64,000 nt of DNA, from assembly GCF_032362555.1 (NCBI RefSeq), contig NC_083506.1, forward strand, positions 11,455,501 to 11,519,500, given 5' to 3'. The position numbers were made by a program, and so were the translations under genes. How positions within the stretch are numbered: the stretch's first letter is position 1; each line of letters starts with the position of its first letter. Shown here piece after piece: positions 1 through 12,879 of this stretch. The notes below the pieces were generated by a model. It saw only the letters and a program-made list of their open reading frames with translations. It had not been told where the DNA came from and searched no databases. This DNA is from Amyelois transitella. Its lineage: Eukaryota; Arthropoda; Insecta; Lepidoptera; Pyralidae.

Positions 1-987
1 AGCTAAAAATCCATTCAATGTTCCAACCATTTACAATGAATCATTTTGTACCGAATGGGATATTCTTTCTGTTACATTCTAATAGATATATATTTTGGGT
101 ATGGAACTATGCTATTTACCTGAAATTAATTATGTACCTACAACACTTTTTTAAGTTTTTACAATGTTAAAACTAACGAGTTCTGAAACGTAACGAACAG
201 CAAGCTTGAAAAAAAAATCATCCCATGGTAACAGTTATGACAACCAAAGTTGTAGAAATACGGTGGATATGACTATATTCAACAATAAATATACATATTT
301 ATTAAATTTAGGGCTCATTCAACTGGCTGATGCGATGTGAAGATCTAAGAAAATTCCACAACAAACAGAGCTTTGACCAGTGCAACCTGACCTGCTTGAA
401 GACTTATTTAATGAGTTTTCCAACACCTATCAAAATTTATATCACCTTTTGGATACCGATTTTAAACAACGGTTTCTGTCGGTATTCTGATAATCATTAA
501 AATACTTATATGTTTCTTGAACCGCGCCTCTTGGTCTAAAGCCAGCGTGCGTCAAACTGGACTACGGATGCGAAATTACATAAGAGAACACATATTTGTT
601 TACGCAGATTAAATAAGAATGAACTAACGTCAATGTTAACTGACTTTAGACGACATTTGCGGAATTTTTTGAAAATGGTCGAAATGATCTTTTAAACATT
701 GTAGCTTTAAATAAAATCGTATCACCTGTCTAAAGCTCTCATCGCAGTTCATCTAGCAATTTAATATCTTCAACAACGAACACTGACATAGCTGGTTTGC
801 TTAAGAAGTAAAATTTTGTGAAACCAATAATAGAATTTGAATCTGAATTCCTGGTAAGTTATGAAACCCGATAAAAGCTAGAAGACATTATGGTTGAAAA
901 TTTCGTAATTGAAACTTTATTCTTTACCAACCAAAATACAATTTGTCTGTAATATTCATATGGTTTATGATTTAAACTTACAATGTT
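1..987. other. No recognisable feature
   Basis: AT-rich sequence with no sizeable open frame, no repeat family seen elsewhere in the window and no convincing splice-flanked exon. It could be intron or 3' flank of the Gly-rich exon that follows. Confidence 0.5.
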
Positions 988-1171
988 TCATTTGGTCGAT
1001 GGTACGACTTCTGTTGGGCCGGCAGTGCTCCTCTCGTCAGCGGCTGAACTTCCACCACCGCCACCCCCCTTAGCGTCTCCTCCCCTGGGCGCCGCACCAC
1101 CACCGCTGCCTTTGCCGCCTTTACCCCCTTTGCCCCCATCATCTTCGGCGATTGTGGCAGGTAACGTTCCC
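988..1171 (-). CDS. Candidate Gly-rich exon, unidentified
   Basis: On the minus strand an acceptor (TTTTTCGACAG) at 1172-1182 opens a GC-rich segment. In one frame it reads 60 residues from GTLPATIAEDD through GGKGGKGGKG and a Gly6 run to a TGA at 990-988. The shift to high GC in AT-rich surroundings and the precise acceptor argue for an exon. A second frame (ERYLPQSPKMMG... to HRPNET) is also open and runs into a good donor (GTAAGTTT) just past the stop, so the segment may instead be an internal exon in that frame. No family is recognised and no upstream exon was found with confidence. The proline-rich reading on the plus strand is the shadow of the glycine codons. Confidence 0.35.
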
Positions 1172-2289
1172 CTGTCGAAAAATCCTAAATTTATTCCTAG
1201 TAGCCAGTATTTTAGGACATCGATTTAGGTATAAACTTATATTTTTAGATATTATCATGTTGCCAAGTTTTTTACCGAATTTACCGCGACCATGTACTTT
1301 TATGTGTACCTCTTAATTAAATTATTGACCGATGCTTTTAAACTGTGGAAAAACATCGTGATGAAACCTGAATATTGATCCCTGATCATAATGGTTCCTC
1401 ATAGTAATGATCACCCCGATCCAGCAATTAGGTTGTTCCCCTGAAAAGGTAAGACGAGAGGTGATTGGTGTAAAATTCCTTACTTATTGAATTCAGTATT
1501 GCGGTCAAAGGCGAACCCCAGGCTTCTAACTAGAGAGGAGAGGATAAAACTTAACCAGTAAGATAATGATTAAGTGCGGAGGTAAATATAGATTGGAAAT
1601 GATTCAATCCATGCTGGAACAGACGCCATCTTTGAACTTGACTGCTAACAAATGTCTAAACAACAAGATGGACTAATTAACACATTGCTGCACTAATCTG
1701 ATTATGTGAGTAAGGCAACATGTTGTAAACATTGTCTATGGTGCCATATCGAACATGTTATCTGCTACAGAAATATAGACTCAAAACTAAGAGATCATAG
1801 AATTAACTTTATACTTGCTGCGGAGAATCCTAATGTTGATCGAGATGCTCATGAAAAATATATCTTTAGAGTAGAGTTGTACGGTTCAAATTTGGATAAG
1901 AATGTTGTCGTTGATGACTACAGTGCATAGTAACACGTACTAATAATGCACTAACTAAATATTTTTCAGAAATTTGCAATGCACTCATTGTTTATTGAAA
2001 TATTTACTTAGAAAAGGTTTGTGATTTGTTAGTTAGTGATTGACTTACCAGTGGTGGATTATTCAAGAGGCAATAGTGTTTTCACTAAACTATATATTCA
2101 ATAGCAATAACAATGTAAATTTGTACACCTTGCAGTGAACGAAATTACATTTAATTTTTCATTTTTAATAGCAAATAAAAAGTAGAAAATAACGCACGAT
2201 ACAAAAATGTTAGTAAGTAATGGTATCAAGATAAAAAAGTTTCACTCGAATGAAACATTCTGAATAAAAAATATAATAAAATGACACTA
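1172..2289. other. No recognisable feature
   Basis: AT-rich. One plus-strand frame of 74 codons (1706-1930) has a fairly protein-like composition, but it has no splice or family support and its first codon is not ATG. Nothing else was seen. Confidence 0.4.
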
Positions 2290-2971
2290 TTATTCATCAG
2301 CTGGTGGTGGTATTTCAATGGGTTCTGGTTCGGGTTCTGGTTCTGGTTCTATTGCTGGTTCTGGTTCCAGATCTGGTTCAAGGCGAGGTGCAGGCAGAGG
2401 TTCTTGTTTCGCCATAGGCTCTGGTTGTGGCAAAACCGCTTTAGGATATTGTAGTACTTCTTCTATAGATCCTTGTGGAGATACCCTTGCTGTGCCAGTT
2501 TGGGTTCCTTCATCTTCACTATAATCGCCTCTGAAATAACAAATAAAAGGGTTTATTTTGCAAAACCTTGGTTGCAGTAAGTTCGGTTGTGTATTTATGC
2601 ACTGACACCAAAGGTATTTAAGCAAGAACTATATATAGTTCTTGCTTAAATACCTTTGGTGTCAGTGCATGCATTATTATTATAATATAGTACATGAATT
2701 AACCATGATTTAATTAATTTCAATATTTGCAGTAAAGGGGATTAAAATAATGATGAAGCTAACTCAAAAAAAGAGCTCTGTTTAACAAAATATAAAAAGG
2801 CAAACAAATTATAAAAAAAATTAAACAAAAATAAATAACATACCATTTATCCTATCGAGCGAATTTTTCCCAGATAATCTTCATGTTTTCAATAGCAAGC
2901 CGCGGCACTTTAAAAATATCTTGTTTACTGGGTGGTAAGGTATAGTTTATGATGCCAAATGACACCGACAT
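2290..2971 (-). CDS. Two-exon reading frame broken by stops, unidentified
   Basis: Exon a (2971-2844) reads 39 codons from ATG (MSVSFGIINYTLPPSK through IIWEKFAR) to a TAG, then GAT AAA TG before a donor (GTATGT) at 2843. Exon b (2530-2290) follows a good acceptor (TTATTTCAG) and reads GDYSEDEGTQTG, then a Pro/Glu repeat (EPEPEPEPEP), ending PPPADE and TAA. Splicing joins the two in the same frame, but with TAG at the end of exon a and TGA across the junction. The frame is also open 5' of the ATG and looks hydrophobic (NVILFLVP), so exon a may be internal to an older membrane protein. It could be a pseudogene, a stop-readthrough gene, or a 39-residue ORF with a non-coding second exon. No family recognised. 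Confidence 0.35.
2597..2670. repeat. 74-bp perfect palindrome
   Basis: Two 37-base arms are exact reverse complements with no spacer; the centre is CTATATATAG at 2629-2638. It lies inside the intron between the two exons just described. Complementarity fails beyond GCAT at both ends. It would form a perfect hairpin in RNA from either strand. Confidence 0.95.
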
Positions 2972-5280
2972 TGGCACTAGGAATAATATAACGTTGGTAT
3001 AATCTGCTTTGAGGACGCATAGTAACAAAACAGCTGATTTTTAGGTCTGGTATACTTGGATGGTGTCCAAAAGATTAGTACGTGTTGAAATTTTGAATAA
3101 AGTATCTATTTCAAAATATACATCCAAAATCAAGCTGTTTTTGAGAACAGACCTAATTTGATGCTAACACTATAAAGATATATCTTTATAGTGTTTTTTG
3201 AAACGGGCTTGTTATATTTTTTAAATTATGGACCCATGTCATAAATTCAATATGACAAAATTCTCAGTTGTTACTTTATCATTCTGTTTTCTTCTTCCTG
3301 AATATTGTTTACAAGATGTCTCAACTATTTTCAGTCTCTATTCAATTTATTCGCGATTTCCTGAATAATTTTGTAAGCAAACAAAGTACTTGATATACTC
3401 ACATGTTTAATTCAAACCAAACAGAACATGAAAAATTGTTATGAATGACAGAACTACATGAATAAAACACAGGATTTATATACTAGTAGACAAAAAAAAA
3501 ACTATACAATTTTTTTACACTTTTGCACAAAAATATACAATGATTACCTACAATATAGGTACACAGGTATTTTTAAGATAGAAATATGAAAAAAATATTA
3601 CTATTAAAAGCAGAAAAACTTAGCAAGATCCAATGACCAAAATGTGAAAAATAAAAAAAATTTGCTAGAAATACATAAGAAACACCGATGTAATCAGTTA
3701 TGCAAATATTTTCAAACACGTAACAGCTCATTGCAAATGTGATAAGTGTGTCTGCACGACCAAAGTCTACATTCTGCAGAAAAAGTCGACGAATTTTTAA
3801 TAAAAATGCATCATACGAACGAATACGAATCACTAGGAATTTTTATAATCATATTGAATGTAGGAAAACAGGACATCTTAATGTTTAATTCTATCTATAA
3901 TCCACCATCTCCAGCCTCCCTCAGAGACTGACGCCAGGACAATGATGATTATCTAAAGAATGCATTAATCGTTTTATTATTTAAATGCATACCTACAATC
4001 GTACTTTTTGTTTTTTATTTTCTTTATAAAGTAGTATAACTAATTTCTCAAACTTGTGTTTTGTTCTAACGTTGACAGAAATATAACAATTAATAATTAA
4101 TATCATGGAGAAGTAATAGTTTAAAATCTGCATAACATTCAAATTTTCTGCCAGCGTGGCTAAGCAACCCTTTTTTTGGATTACCTATACTTATGTCGTT
4201 TCATTTACCGACGGGGAAGAATGTAAATTAGTGATTCTTGTTTTAAAGAAAGTTGCATGTTCATCTCAAATCTTACACCTATTCAAAATTAATCCCTCCG
4301 CTTCGATAAGAAAGAAAATATAATCAATTATTGAACGTATATAAACGAGCAAGACAGCATAATTTTATGTGTTTTAATTGAAATAATCAATGGCTCCCTT
4401 CGATCAACTATAGTACGTCAATAATGGCTCCTAATGTTTTAATCAAGGCTTTGGAACTAAACGGAACGCCTGACTTTGTTCAGAATATAATTTAATACTT
4501 TTATAGTTGCGATGTAAAATAAGATTCACCTACAATGGTACACCTCAAGGCAATGGAAACTGACATGCTGGAAATCAGGATATACAAACTAATTGCATAC
4601 AAATTGATTACACGGCTGTTGGTCTCGCTCGCATCAATTTGCGTCTGCGCAACATCACGTCGCCATCGGGAGATATGTTGGCATTATAAAGCGGAGCATT
4701 TGGTGTAGGTAATATTTCGTGGATGAATTCCTAAGATTGAGGTAAAATTCCAACGAATTCAATGTGCCATAGAATTTGTTATGTATATCTTCGTTTGACT
4801 TCGTTTTTAGAGAAATCACCTTGTTATTTAATGTTGGTTTTTGGTTTATTTGGACAGTCGATCAATTTGATAAACTTTTTAGCTCACAAATATTCGGTTT
4901 ATAAAATCACCTGGTTTAATTCTAATTCAAATTATAGTTTCTTGCAATGTTTACAATTTATTACCGAATTTGAGATAAAAATAGCTCAATATTGTTTCTG
5001 GCATCGATCGTGTTATGAAAAGTGCTGTTATCTTTTGCGTTATAGTTATTAGCTTGTTGTCTGCTACTTTAAAAAAGTTTAACTTCAATGTGTTATTAAA
5101 ATTTGAGATTGCGATATATAAATAAAACATATTTATCTATTCAATTTTCAAATCTTCTATATTTTCTTTGTTTTGTAATTACATGTTTTATTTCATTTAA
5201 GTTTCTGAACTGTTAAGAATTGTATTTTTTGAAATGTTATTAGCTGGAATAACATTTTTGTTTTGTTTTTCTTTATGATC
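2972..5280. other. No recognisable feature
   Basis: AT-rich with several short open frames (for example 3573-3833 minus and 4762-5052 plus). These are rich in Phe, Ile and Tyr, as random AT-rich frames are. No splice-supported exon, repeat family or RNA gene was recognised. Confidence 0.45.
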
Positions 5281-6030
5281 CTAGTCATAAATTTTAATAG
5301 CCATAGTTGTAATATATTCTAAATTCATATTAATGTTTTCATTACAAATTGATTCGTGGACTGCGTGTTTATCATTAGGATTTTTAGTCAAATCTCGGAC
5401 TGATAGTTTAATATCTTATCTCTCAACACCACAGCATTCGTCTAGGCTTTCTGGCCCTCTGCCAAGCTGGCCCGCCGCCTCTTGATGTCACAGTCTAAAA
5501 CTACTGTTTTCGTTTCTCATTTGTTTTTCAGACGAGTTTTTAACGATGTTACGTTCCACTGTAGCACGCGTTTGTTCTTTGACAGGCCTGTTTGGTTTGA
5601 ACGACATATTTTCATAGAATTTTTTCACATTTTCACTGATATTTGTAGTGATAAAAATGGGACTTATCAAAAAAAAAAAACGACTGGATGATTATTAAAT
5701 CTCTTAAATGGTTTTTTCTCCTATAAATCACGCGTATAAGTTCCCGTGTTCGTCACTTTCAAGGTTCTCGATGTTTTAAAATATGGACTAGACCAGACTG
5801 TTGGCACCTATTAGATATTTTAAATACAATAAAGCAGACCATTCATGCTCAGACAATTCTGACAGTTTATCAATAATGGAGACAGTCAAAACGTAGGAGC
5901 TATTAGCAGACTCAGAGCATAGAGATATGTCTTGAATTGACGTTTTGTCTAGATTCCCGCCATATTGTGATCCCTTTTTTTGCTTGCAAAGTTTAACAAT
6001 GACTGCCATAATACTATTGTCATCAGACAT
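5281..6030 (-). pseudogene. Possible decayed coding sequence, unidentified
   Basis: Three open stretches lie in one register on the minus strand: 6030-5788 (from MSDDNSIMAVIVKLCKQKK), 5670-5488 (NVKKFYENMSFKPNRPVKEQ) and 5415-5281 (DIKLSVRDLTKNPNDKHAVH). In-frame stops separate them at 5790-5788, 5490-5488 and 5418-5416, with more stops between 5787 and 5671. The composition of the open parts is more protein-like than random AT-rich frames. No family is recognised and no splice sites rescue the frame cleanly, so chance remains possible. Confidence 0.2.
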
Positions 6031-6099
6031 CCGTGACCATCTTTTACTATCACATCACGTGACCATCACCAAAGCGACCACCACGAAAATATTAATGAA

Positions 6100-6825
6100 C
6101 TAGCTGTGCCCGCGACTTCGTCCGCGTGGAATAGTTATTTTGGGCATCATATTTATTTTTTATAGCTGTGCCCGCGACTTCGTCCGCGTGGAATAGTTAT
6201 TTTGGGCATCATATTTATTTTTGCAAACATCCGCGTATTAGAAAGAACGCTGGTTCGCCGTATTAAATGTTTCGCTGCAAATTGCTTATAACGACTATAT
6301 CTCAAAACCTATTCGTCTGATTTATATACTGTAAATGGCAATTTTAGTCTACATGAAAATCCGAAAGTAATAAACATATTTATTTGGATAAGGATTAATA
6401 CTGAATTAAAGAAAATTGGTTTCAAAATAACTTATGTTTATAATGAAAAAATAATCTTAAAAAATGAACATAAAAGTGGTTATTGTAAGTAAACCTTAAG
6501 AGATAGATATATGCTCTCGCGGACTTTTTTGTGGCAAAAAATGAGTACTTCACATCTTTAGTACATTGTTTTACTATATCTTTGTTGGTTTGCGCAGCGT
6601 TCGCGTGGAAAGCTCGCAGATGGCCAACTCATTCAACTTTCACTTGCATTGTTGACGTTTCCCGTAGGAAATCCGGGATAAAATGTAGCCTATAGCCTTC
6701 CTCGATAAATAGACTATCTAACAGTGAAAGAATTATTCAAATCGGTTCAGTAGTTTCTGAGATTAGCGCGTTTAAACAAACAAACAAACAAAACAAACTC
6801 TTCAGCTTTATAATATTAGTATAGA
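6100..6825 (-). mobile_element. Helitron-like element, long copy
   Basis: Read on the minus strand it starts TCTATACTAATATTATAAAG and ends CACAGCTAG, flanked by A and T, as Helitrons are (TC...CTRR between A and T). Just inside the 3' end is CGCG-GACGAAGT-CGCG, able to form a short hairpin. It carries more internal sequence than the copies of about 250-280 bp and a duplicated 60-bp 3' end. No Rep/helicase coding is present, so it is non-autonomous. Confidence 0.7.
6101..6222. repeat. 60-bp tandem duplication of the element end
   Basis: 6101-6160 and 6163-6222 are identical, separated by TA. Each copy contains the CGCG hairpin and the TAGCTGTG terminus. Confidence 0.95.
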
Positions 6826-6865
6826 TACGGAGAAAGCAAAATAAATCTTTAAGGATCGTGCTTAG

Positions 6866-7475
6866 TAAAAGTAGTCTCTGCTTACCCCACCGGGAAAAAA
6901 GGCGTGGTGTTAAGAAGCCACAATTTTGAAAAGAAGAAGATCCCAGAATTTTCTCAGACGTAGGGGCAACTTATAACGACAAATCTGTCCGTGAATGTCT
7001 TTCGTCTGTCGTGAATCTTTCTATAGACGCAACTCGGTGCAAGCCTGCCGCACCCAGCGACCGTCTATTTCTACATCACGGTGCATCAACCTCGGATCCG
7101 TGACATTACACCACGGATTTACTACGGCCACGAGTGTCAACTTAGGGTAGGGCTAGTCATGCAATCACAACGTACAACTCTAAAATAGAAAGAGGATTCA
7201 GTTGCTATTATAATCGAAGGAGTGTAATATCTACCTCACCACGGAAAGTGTAATACCGAATACCACGTCACGTTTGAAGATATGTTCGGACAAATTCATG
7301 ATCGATCAGATGATGGTTACTAAATATTTTTATTCAGGTCAATATTTCCCCAAACCGAAGCTTGCACGAAGAGTTATGAATGTAGATGAAGCGAAAGAAG
7401 TACGAGGGGATGTGGCAAGTGAAAAGATGTAGTCTTTGCCTTCTCCTCTAGGAAGAGAAGTGATTGTATCTAGGT
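6866..7475 (+). mobile_element. Two LINE L 3'-end remnants
   Basis: 6866-6908 (GTAGTCTCTGC ... GGCGTGGT) and 7351-7475 (GAAGAGTTATGAATGTAGATG ... GTAGTCTTTGCC) match the 3' end of LINE L, best seen at 15528-15796. Both are decayed and lack a clean (TATG)n tail. The 440 bp between them shows nothing recognisable. Confidence 0.6.
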
Positions 7476-9460
7476 ATGTAATTGAAACTTGAGAAATTTA
7501 ATACAAAAATGTACAGTTAAAATAATTTAATATTGTGTATAAAGAATTTGGCAACTAAGAAAATTGTTTATAATCATTTTCATCACGTTACCGAGTGGGT
7601 GTTACAACACACATTATCTGCTGAAACAAATATAAATAATAGTATACAAGCCCTCAAAGCAGTTACAGCAGTACAGCCAATATTTATATTAGATTGCTCT
7701 GGGACTTTTGGCTCAGTAACAGCTATGAGTCTGGTTAGTAAATAAATATTAACCTCAAGGGGATCGGCAGAACTATATATTATGATTGGCAGCTCTTCAC
7801 GACCGATAATAAATGGGTGAGCTATGCCAAGACTTTACGCGTCCCGGCCATTTCAAACAGCTTCACAACAGTCTACTAATACAAATGTTATATTATTGAG
7901 TTAATTTGTTACGATTTCGTTTCTAATCTGTGGGATCAATTTTAATTAATCCAATGTTCGTTATGTTTATAAATTAAAAAAAAACCTATGTATTTGTTAC
8001 ACTTCAATTACCTCAACTTTTAAATTGATTACACCTACATTTTTTGGAAGATTTTATGGATTATATTATATATAAGAGCCTATTAGAAGAATATATTTTT
8101 TGCGAAATTTCAGGAAACTTTTGACGTGTAAACTCATTTCGGCAATTGCGTTTCCCGGCTGATAAATTACACAAAAGAAACCTATTTATATAAAATTTAT
8201 AATACAATTTCGTGAAAGTTAAATTTCAACAATCTTATTTAGGTACTTAAGAATATGACTTGACGACGACTGTTTGCATTTTCTATATTCACGAGTATTG
8301 TAATAAACCATTCCAGATTTTGTTCTACCTCATCTACATTATTCATTTACCTCATGAATGGGATAACTTGTGTAGTCCTTAACTAGCCAGTTTGCCATTA
8401 ATCTTTATATATAACGATCTACCAATCCGAGCACTTGTCGTGGTCGGTCGAATCCGGTGCCCCCACGACTTGCGCCCACTACTCACGGTAAATCAAAGAG
8501 AATGGCATGCTTTAACGATGCATTATATGCACCAGACATCCGCCTACTTACATAACGGGACTTGGACAGAAAAGTAGCTCTGATTAAATAATTAACTGAA
8601 TAATGCAGGATTAACAGGGTAAATAATTAAACGTGTGATTAGTGAGCTAGCACTAGGTTTATCAAATTTTCTTTGTAAAAGTAACGTACAACTTTATTGA
8701 CCCGAGCTCTTTGCAATCTAGGAGACAACTGGACAGTGCCTATAAACTCCACAATTACTCATACTCGAATCTCTGTTGTAGTTTTAAATAAGTAGTATTT
8801 AATTTTAATAACAAAATGTTCAAAAGCTTGAAAAATAAAATTAGTGGAAATCACAAAGAATTAACAAAAATTTTACAGAGAAAATGATAAAACTAGATTG
8901 TTAGTACACAACCCAGTAATCATGAAACAGGAACTAAAGACAGTTGAAAAATAAAGAGTGGAAATGATAGTGCCATAACTACACAGGCACGCCTACTAAT
9001 ACCAGATAAGGTAGGCAAGTGATATCTAGATATTTCTCAATAAGTACTTGCGTAAGTTGATGTGAGTGACGTGACCGTTGTCACATTCGCAAAAACTGTG
9101 ATAACGCGATATTCTGAATCGAGTATCTTTAGTATTACTTTTCTTGTAGATAATAAGTGAGTACTTAATGTTTGAACACTACTGGATTGTAGCTATAAAA
9201 GAATCTGCTTTCAATAATAACGCAATTTTTGTTGTGAACACCATGAATGCGCAAGTTTTTCACGAAAAACTGAAAGGCAAGTAACCGTTAGATTAAGCTA
9301 AAGGATATATAGATAGACTATTGCACCATAAGAAAAAGAAAAACAGAAAAAAGGATGGGGTAAATGGATCATAGAATAAACGTGAATGAATACCCAACAT
9401 AAATTACATAATATTTCCGCAGAAACAATGTAAAAGACGAGAATTCTCGAGTTATACTTA
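7476..9460. other. No supported feature; one protein-like frame
   Basis: A plus-strand frame at 7533-7745 (LATKKIVYNHFHHVTEWVLQ to VTAMSLVSK) has an unusually even amino-acid mix for this AT-rich background. It lacks an ATG start and a clear acceptor, so it is only a possible exon remnant. The frame at 8392-8577 shows no such support. Nothing else recognised. Confidence 0.35.
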
Positions 9461-12414
9461 CGTTAAAGAATCGAGATAATAAAGAAAATAATCGAGATAA
9501 TAAAGAAAATAATAAAATACTTGACATAGTAACAGATGACCGGCCCGAGTTAAGCTCAGAGGGATCTGTCTATATCTGGTGTGACCATTTAAGGTGCGCT
9601 GTGGGGATGCGAGTCCCGGAATAGTCACATGCATGCATTGCACATTAAGGGCTGTAAACAGTAATAATAAATACCAAAACCATTTCTCATTTTCAGGTTT
9701 TCTAACCTAGATGGAATAACCCTAGGACGAAGCCTTTAATAAGTAGGCCGGACTGTTGCCGACTAGGTTTAAGAGCAGTCTTCTTCTTTTATCTACTTCT
9801 GAAACTTGATTCCATTATCAAGCATAAAGTGCCTTCGAGTCTTGTTATTATTGGCCCTGTCTAGCCCCGTAAGACTGGTGATATGTGTGTATGTCAGACC
9901 AACAGTAAACCATCCCCGGATGATGGTCTTGGATAAATCAAAAAGTGAGCGTGTATTCCGCAGATTTCCGTACAACAAAATTACTGTTTTATCTGACAGG
10001 TGATTCTAGCCGAAAATTTAATTTTGCAGAAACGACTCTTAATCGAAACTACTATTTTCTCCAACAGTCGTTTGCTCTACTCGTACGAACAGTTCAATGA
10101 TATAATTATTTTGTTCTTTAAGTCCATAGCTGATACGTTATATCTCAACAGTGAATGCATTTAGAGATGGAGAAAGATAAAATCGCAACTTTCTCCACGC
10201 AGCAGCCCTGGGGCTGAAAACCGATGCAAATAAAGTGTAAAGAGCGTCGACGATGCGCGCGTCACATTTAGATCATATGCGCCGGGGTATAATTAATTCT
10301 AAAGCTGGTAATCCACTCGAAGCAGAATAATGCCCATAAAAATCACAAGATTTTACAATTATTTAATACTAAAATTAACTCGATCACCCAAACTAAACTT
10401 TTTAATAAGGATAGTAACTTTACTTGTCTGTGAATCGGAAAGACTGGTTGTAAGTTAGGTGAGGTTATTGAAAGACCAAAATCACGAAATCAAAAGATGT
10501 TTTTAAAAATATTCTCGACTATTGACTAAAAAGAAATGATCCATAAACACAAGATGAAGGTAAACAGAAAGTACCTACTGCGTACTTACTTGTAGACACA
10601 GTTAAAGAAGATGGTACTTTTAACTCTAAGCACCTAGTTCAATTAGACACAAAAATAATCAGATCACACAACTTGAGAAAGGAAGGATTTAACAAACCAC
10701 TAAATGAAATCGGATTAAATATACAATTGCAATAAACCGAGAAAATCCATAGAGATAAGGCAAAACTTAGACTGTCAGTTTGAAATGGCAAAGATAAAAG
10801 CGTTGACTCATAAATTACTAAGATGAAAGCGCACAAATCAAGCATAAGAGCAATGCGATGTGGGCAGTAGCCTTAAATGCAGTTTGCATCTGTTGCTATG
10901 CCAGATGAACTCCCACCGCGTAAGTAACAATACTGGGCAGTTAAATGTAATGGACCTGTTCGGAGCTGAGATTGAGGAAGTCGTAGAGCGTACAGTCTAC
11001 AGATACTCTGTTAAGACATCTTTGAAGCAAATCTCCTTCTCTTTTTCTTATCAGCACGTTCAGCACTTCTCAGGGCTAAGATCTGGTCCTCCTCCATTTT
11101 GAGAAAATTGATGAATCAAACACTTGACATTATCTTTGTCTTCTTAGTGGTTGCGTCCTTACTTTTCTCGAGTGGAGCCTGTTTCGCCTTCGCCTGTGAC
11201 CAGGATCTTGGGGTTTATTCAACACCGTCAGAACATCGGTTAGCAATCAAACTAATGTACCTATATGACTCAGTGAAGATTTGTTCCTTCTTCTTTCGTA
11301 TTTTTGGTATTTCAGACAATAAGAAAGTTTGGGTCTCACTAAAGACCAAACTAGTCATATTCATACTTGACTTGAGTTGTCGCTAACATTCTTTGCTGCT
11401 AAGTAAAGCGTCATAAATGTTTTTGTTTAGTAGTTGTAAGATATAGGTACATAAAAGGCGATATGTTTTATTCTACTCTCTCAGTAACTACACTATGACG
11501 CGGTTTTACCCACTGTATTTGAAGAATTTGGTGAGGTTGTTGTGATGTCAACTGTACCGCTACGGGCGGACAGATATTTGCGAAACTAGCTTTACTTTAC
11601 TTTATTTATGAAGTTGTGGAGCATCATTAAATAATGTTTAACAATAGGTAACTGTACCTAATATGCTTTAAAATATAATATACTTAAAATAAGTACTGTA
11701 AAATAAGGCCTATTGTGGACAGACGAAAAGGAGAGTTTTATAAAATCTAAGTACGTTTTTATGTTAAGAAGAATACAGGGATCGTGGCAAGTGTAACGAT
11801 GCGGCTTCTGCTCGTATCATAATATGATCATGAAATTGAATAGACGATCATTTTTTATTTATTCAGTCACTAGCCTTTTCGTTCGTAAGTCGAATTGGTG
11901 AAATAATGTTTCAAGTTATTACGAAACGCAAGAGCTTTGCAAAAAAAAATGTATAAGAATACTTATATTTCTACAACGGCAAAAGTTCTGACTTCTATTC
12001 TACATAATTAGGTTCAATTGCTGAATACATCAAAAATCTATGAATAGCTGGAAAATCAATTGCGTTGCGAGGCCACAGCATATAATTTAGCGGTACCGAT
12101 GGCGTATGGTAAAATTCCCATACAAATGTAACGTATGCGATGTGTCTCTTTAAAAATAGCATTAGCTATGACGGTGGCGACCGTTGGCAAGGTCGGGTGA
12201 ATTAACATTGTTATCAATGCAAGCGCAAATAAATACTATGTTAGATTTGTTACACATATAGTAACAGTTGTTATGTAAAGATTCAAGATCAATACATACA
12301 AATATTACTTTCGAGAAAGTATGCCTAATATTTCTGAAAGTAAACATTTGTAATTTTGATTGGCATTGAGTACTAGAGTAAGCGAGTAATCAAATAATCT
12401 GTTTTATAAAGGTA
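9461..12414. other. Mostly featureless repeat-poor stretch
   Basis: 9468-9513 is a short tandem repeat (AATCGAGATAATAAAGAAA, twice). 10860-11230 on the minus strand has broken, basic, Lys/Arg-rich frames (for example KKKRRRFASKM) resembling a decayed gene, but no frame stays open. No exon with good splice sites was found. Confidence 0.4.
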
Positions 12415-12415
12415 C

Positions 12416-12532
12416 ATACATACATACATACATAAAATCACGCCTCTTTCCCGGTGAGGTAGGCAGAGACTACCACTTTCCACTTGCCACGATCTCTGCA
12501 TATTTCCTTCGCTTCATCCACATTCATAACTC
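12416..12532 (-). mobile_element. LINE L 3'-end fragment
   Basis: Starts with (CATA)n at 12416 and reads through the reverse complement of the LINE L tail (CACGCCTCTTTCCCGG) to CATTCATAACTCT. Strongly 5'-truncated. Confidence 0.75.
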
Positions 12533-12879
12533 TAAAAGGTAGCTAGCTTTTATAAAAGTAGGTAGGTATAGTATTTATGAAGCTAAAGATTTGTGGAAAT
12601 ATCGTCAAAGTTCCTACGAGTAAAAATATTTTCTTCAATTAAATATATTAAGGTATCAATGAAACTGGTAAAAAAAGGATCAGAGGAATCGCAAATTTCG
12701 TTTAATTAAAACAGTAGTTTATCATTTTATTTGAAGTACTTACGTCTTTATTATCATTTAAATCCTAATACGACGACAATCATAGCCGGATGTTTACCAA
12801 TCAATTTACCTTGTTATTCAATAAATCATGAACCAGTTCTGAAAGGATTCTTGCCATTTCATCTGACAGTACCTACAAT

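Noticed and set aside
983-1228. Proline-rich plus-strand frame (PPPPPP, PLPLPPLPPLPP)
   Set aside because: It is the complement of the Gly-rich minus-strand exon, which has an acceptor; the plus frame has no splice or start support.
2318-2524. Gly-Ser repeat frame on the plus strand
   Set aside because: Shadow of the Pro/Glu repeat exon on the minus strand.
10850-11390. Possible pseudogene with basic frames on the minus strand
   Set aside because: Protein-like pieces occur in all three frames, with stops and no recognisable family; not strong enough for a gene call.
12416-12440. CRISPR-like or regulatory repeat from clustered CATACATA
   Set aside because: These are tails of LINE L and repeat A scattered through a eukaryotic window.
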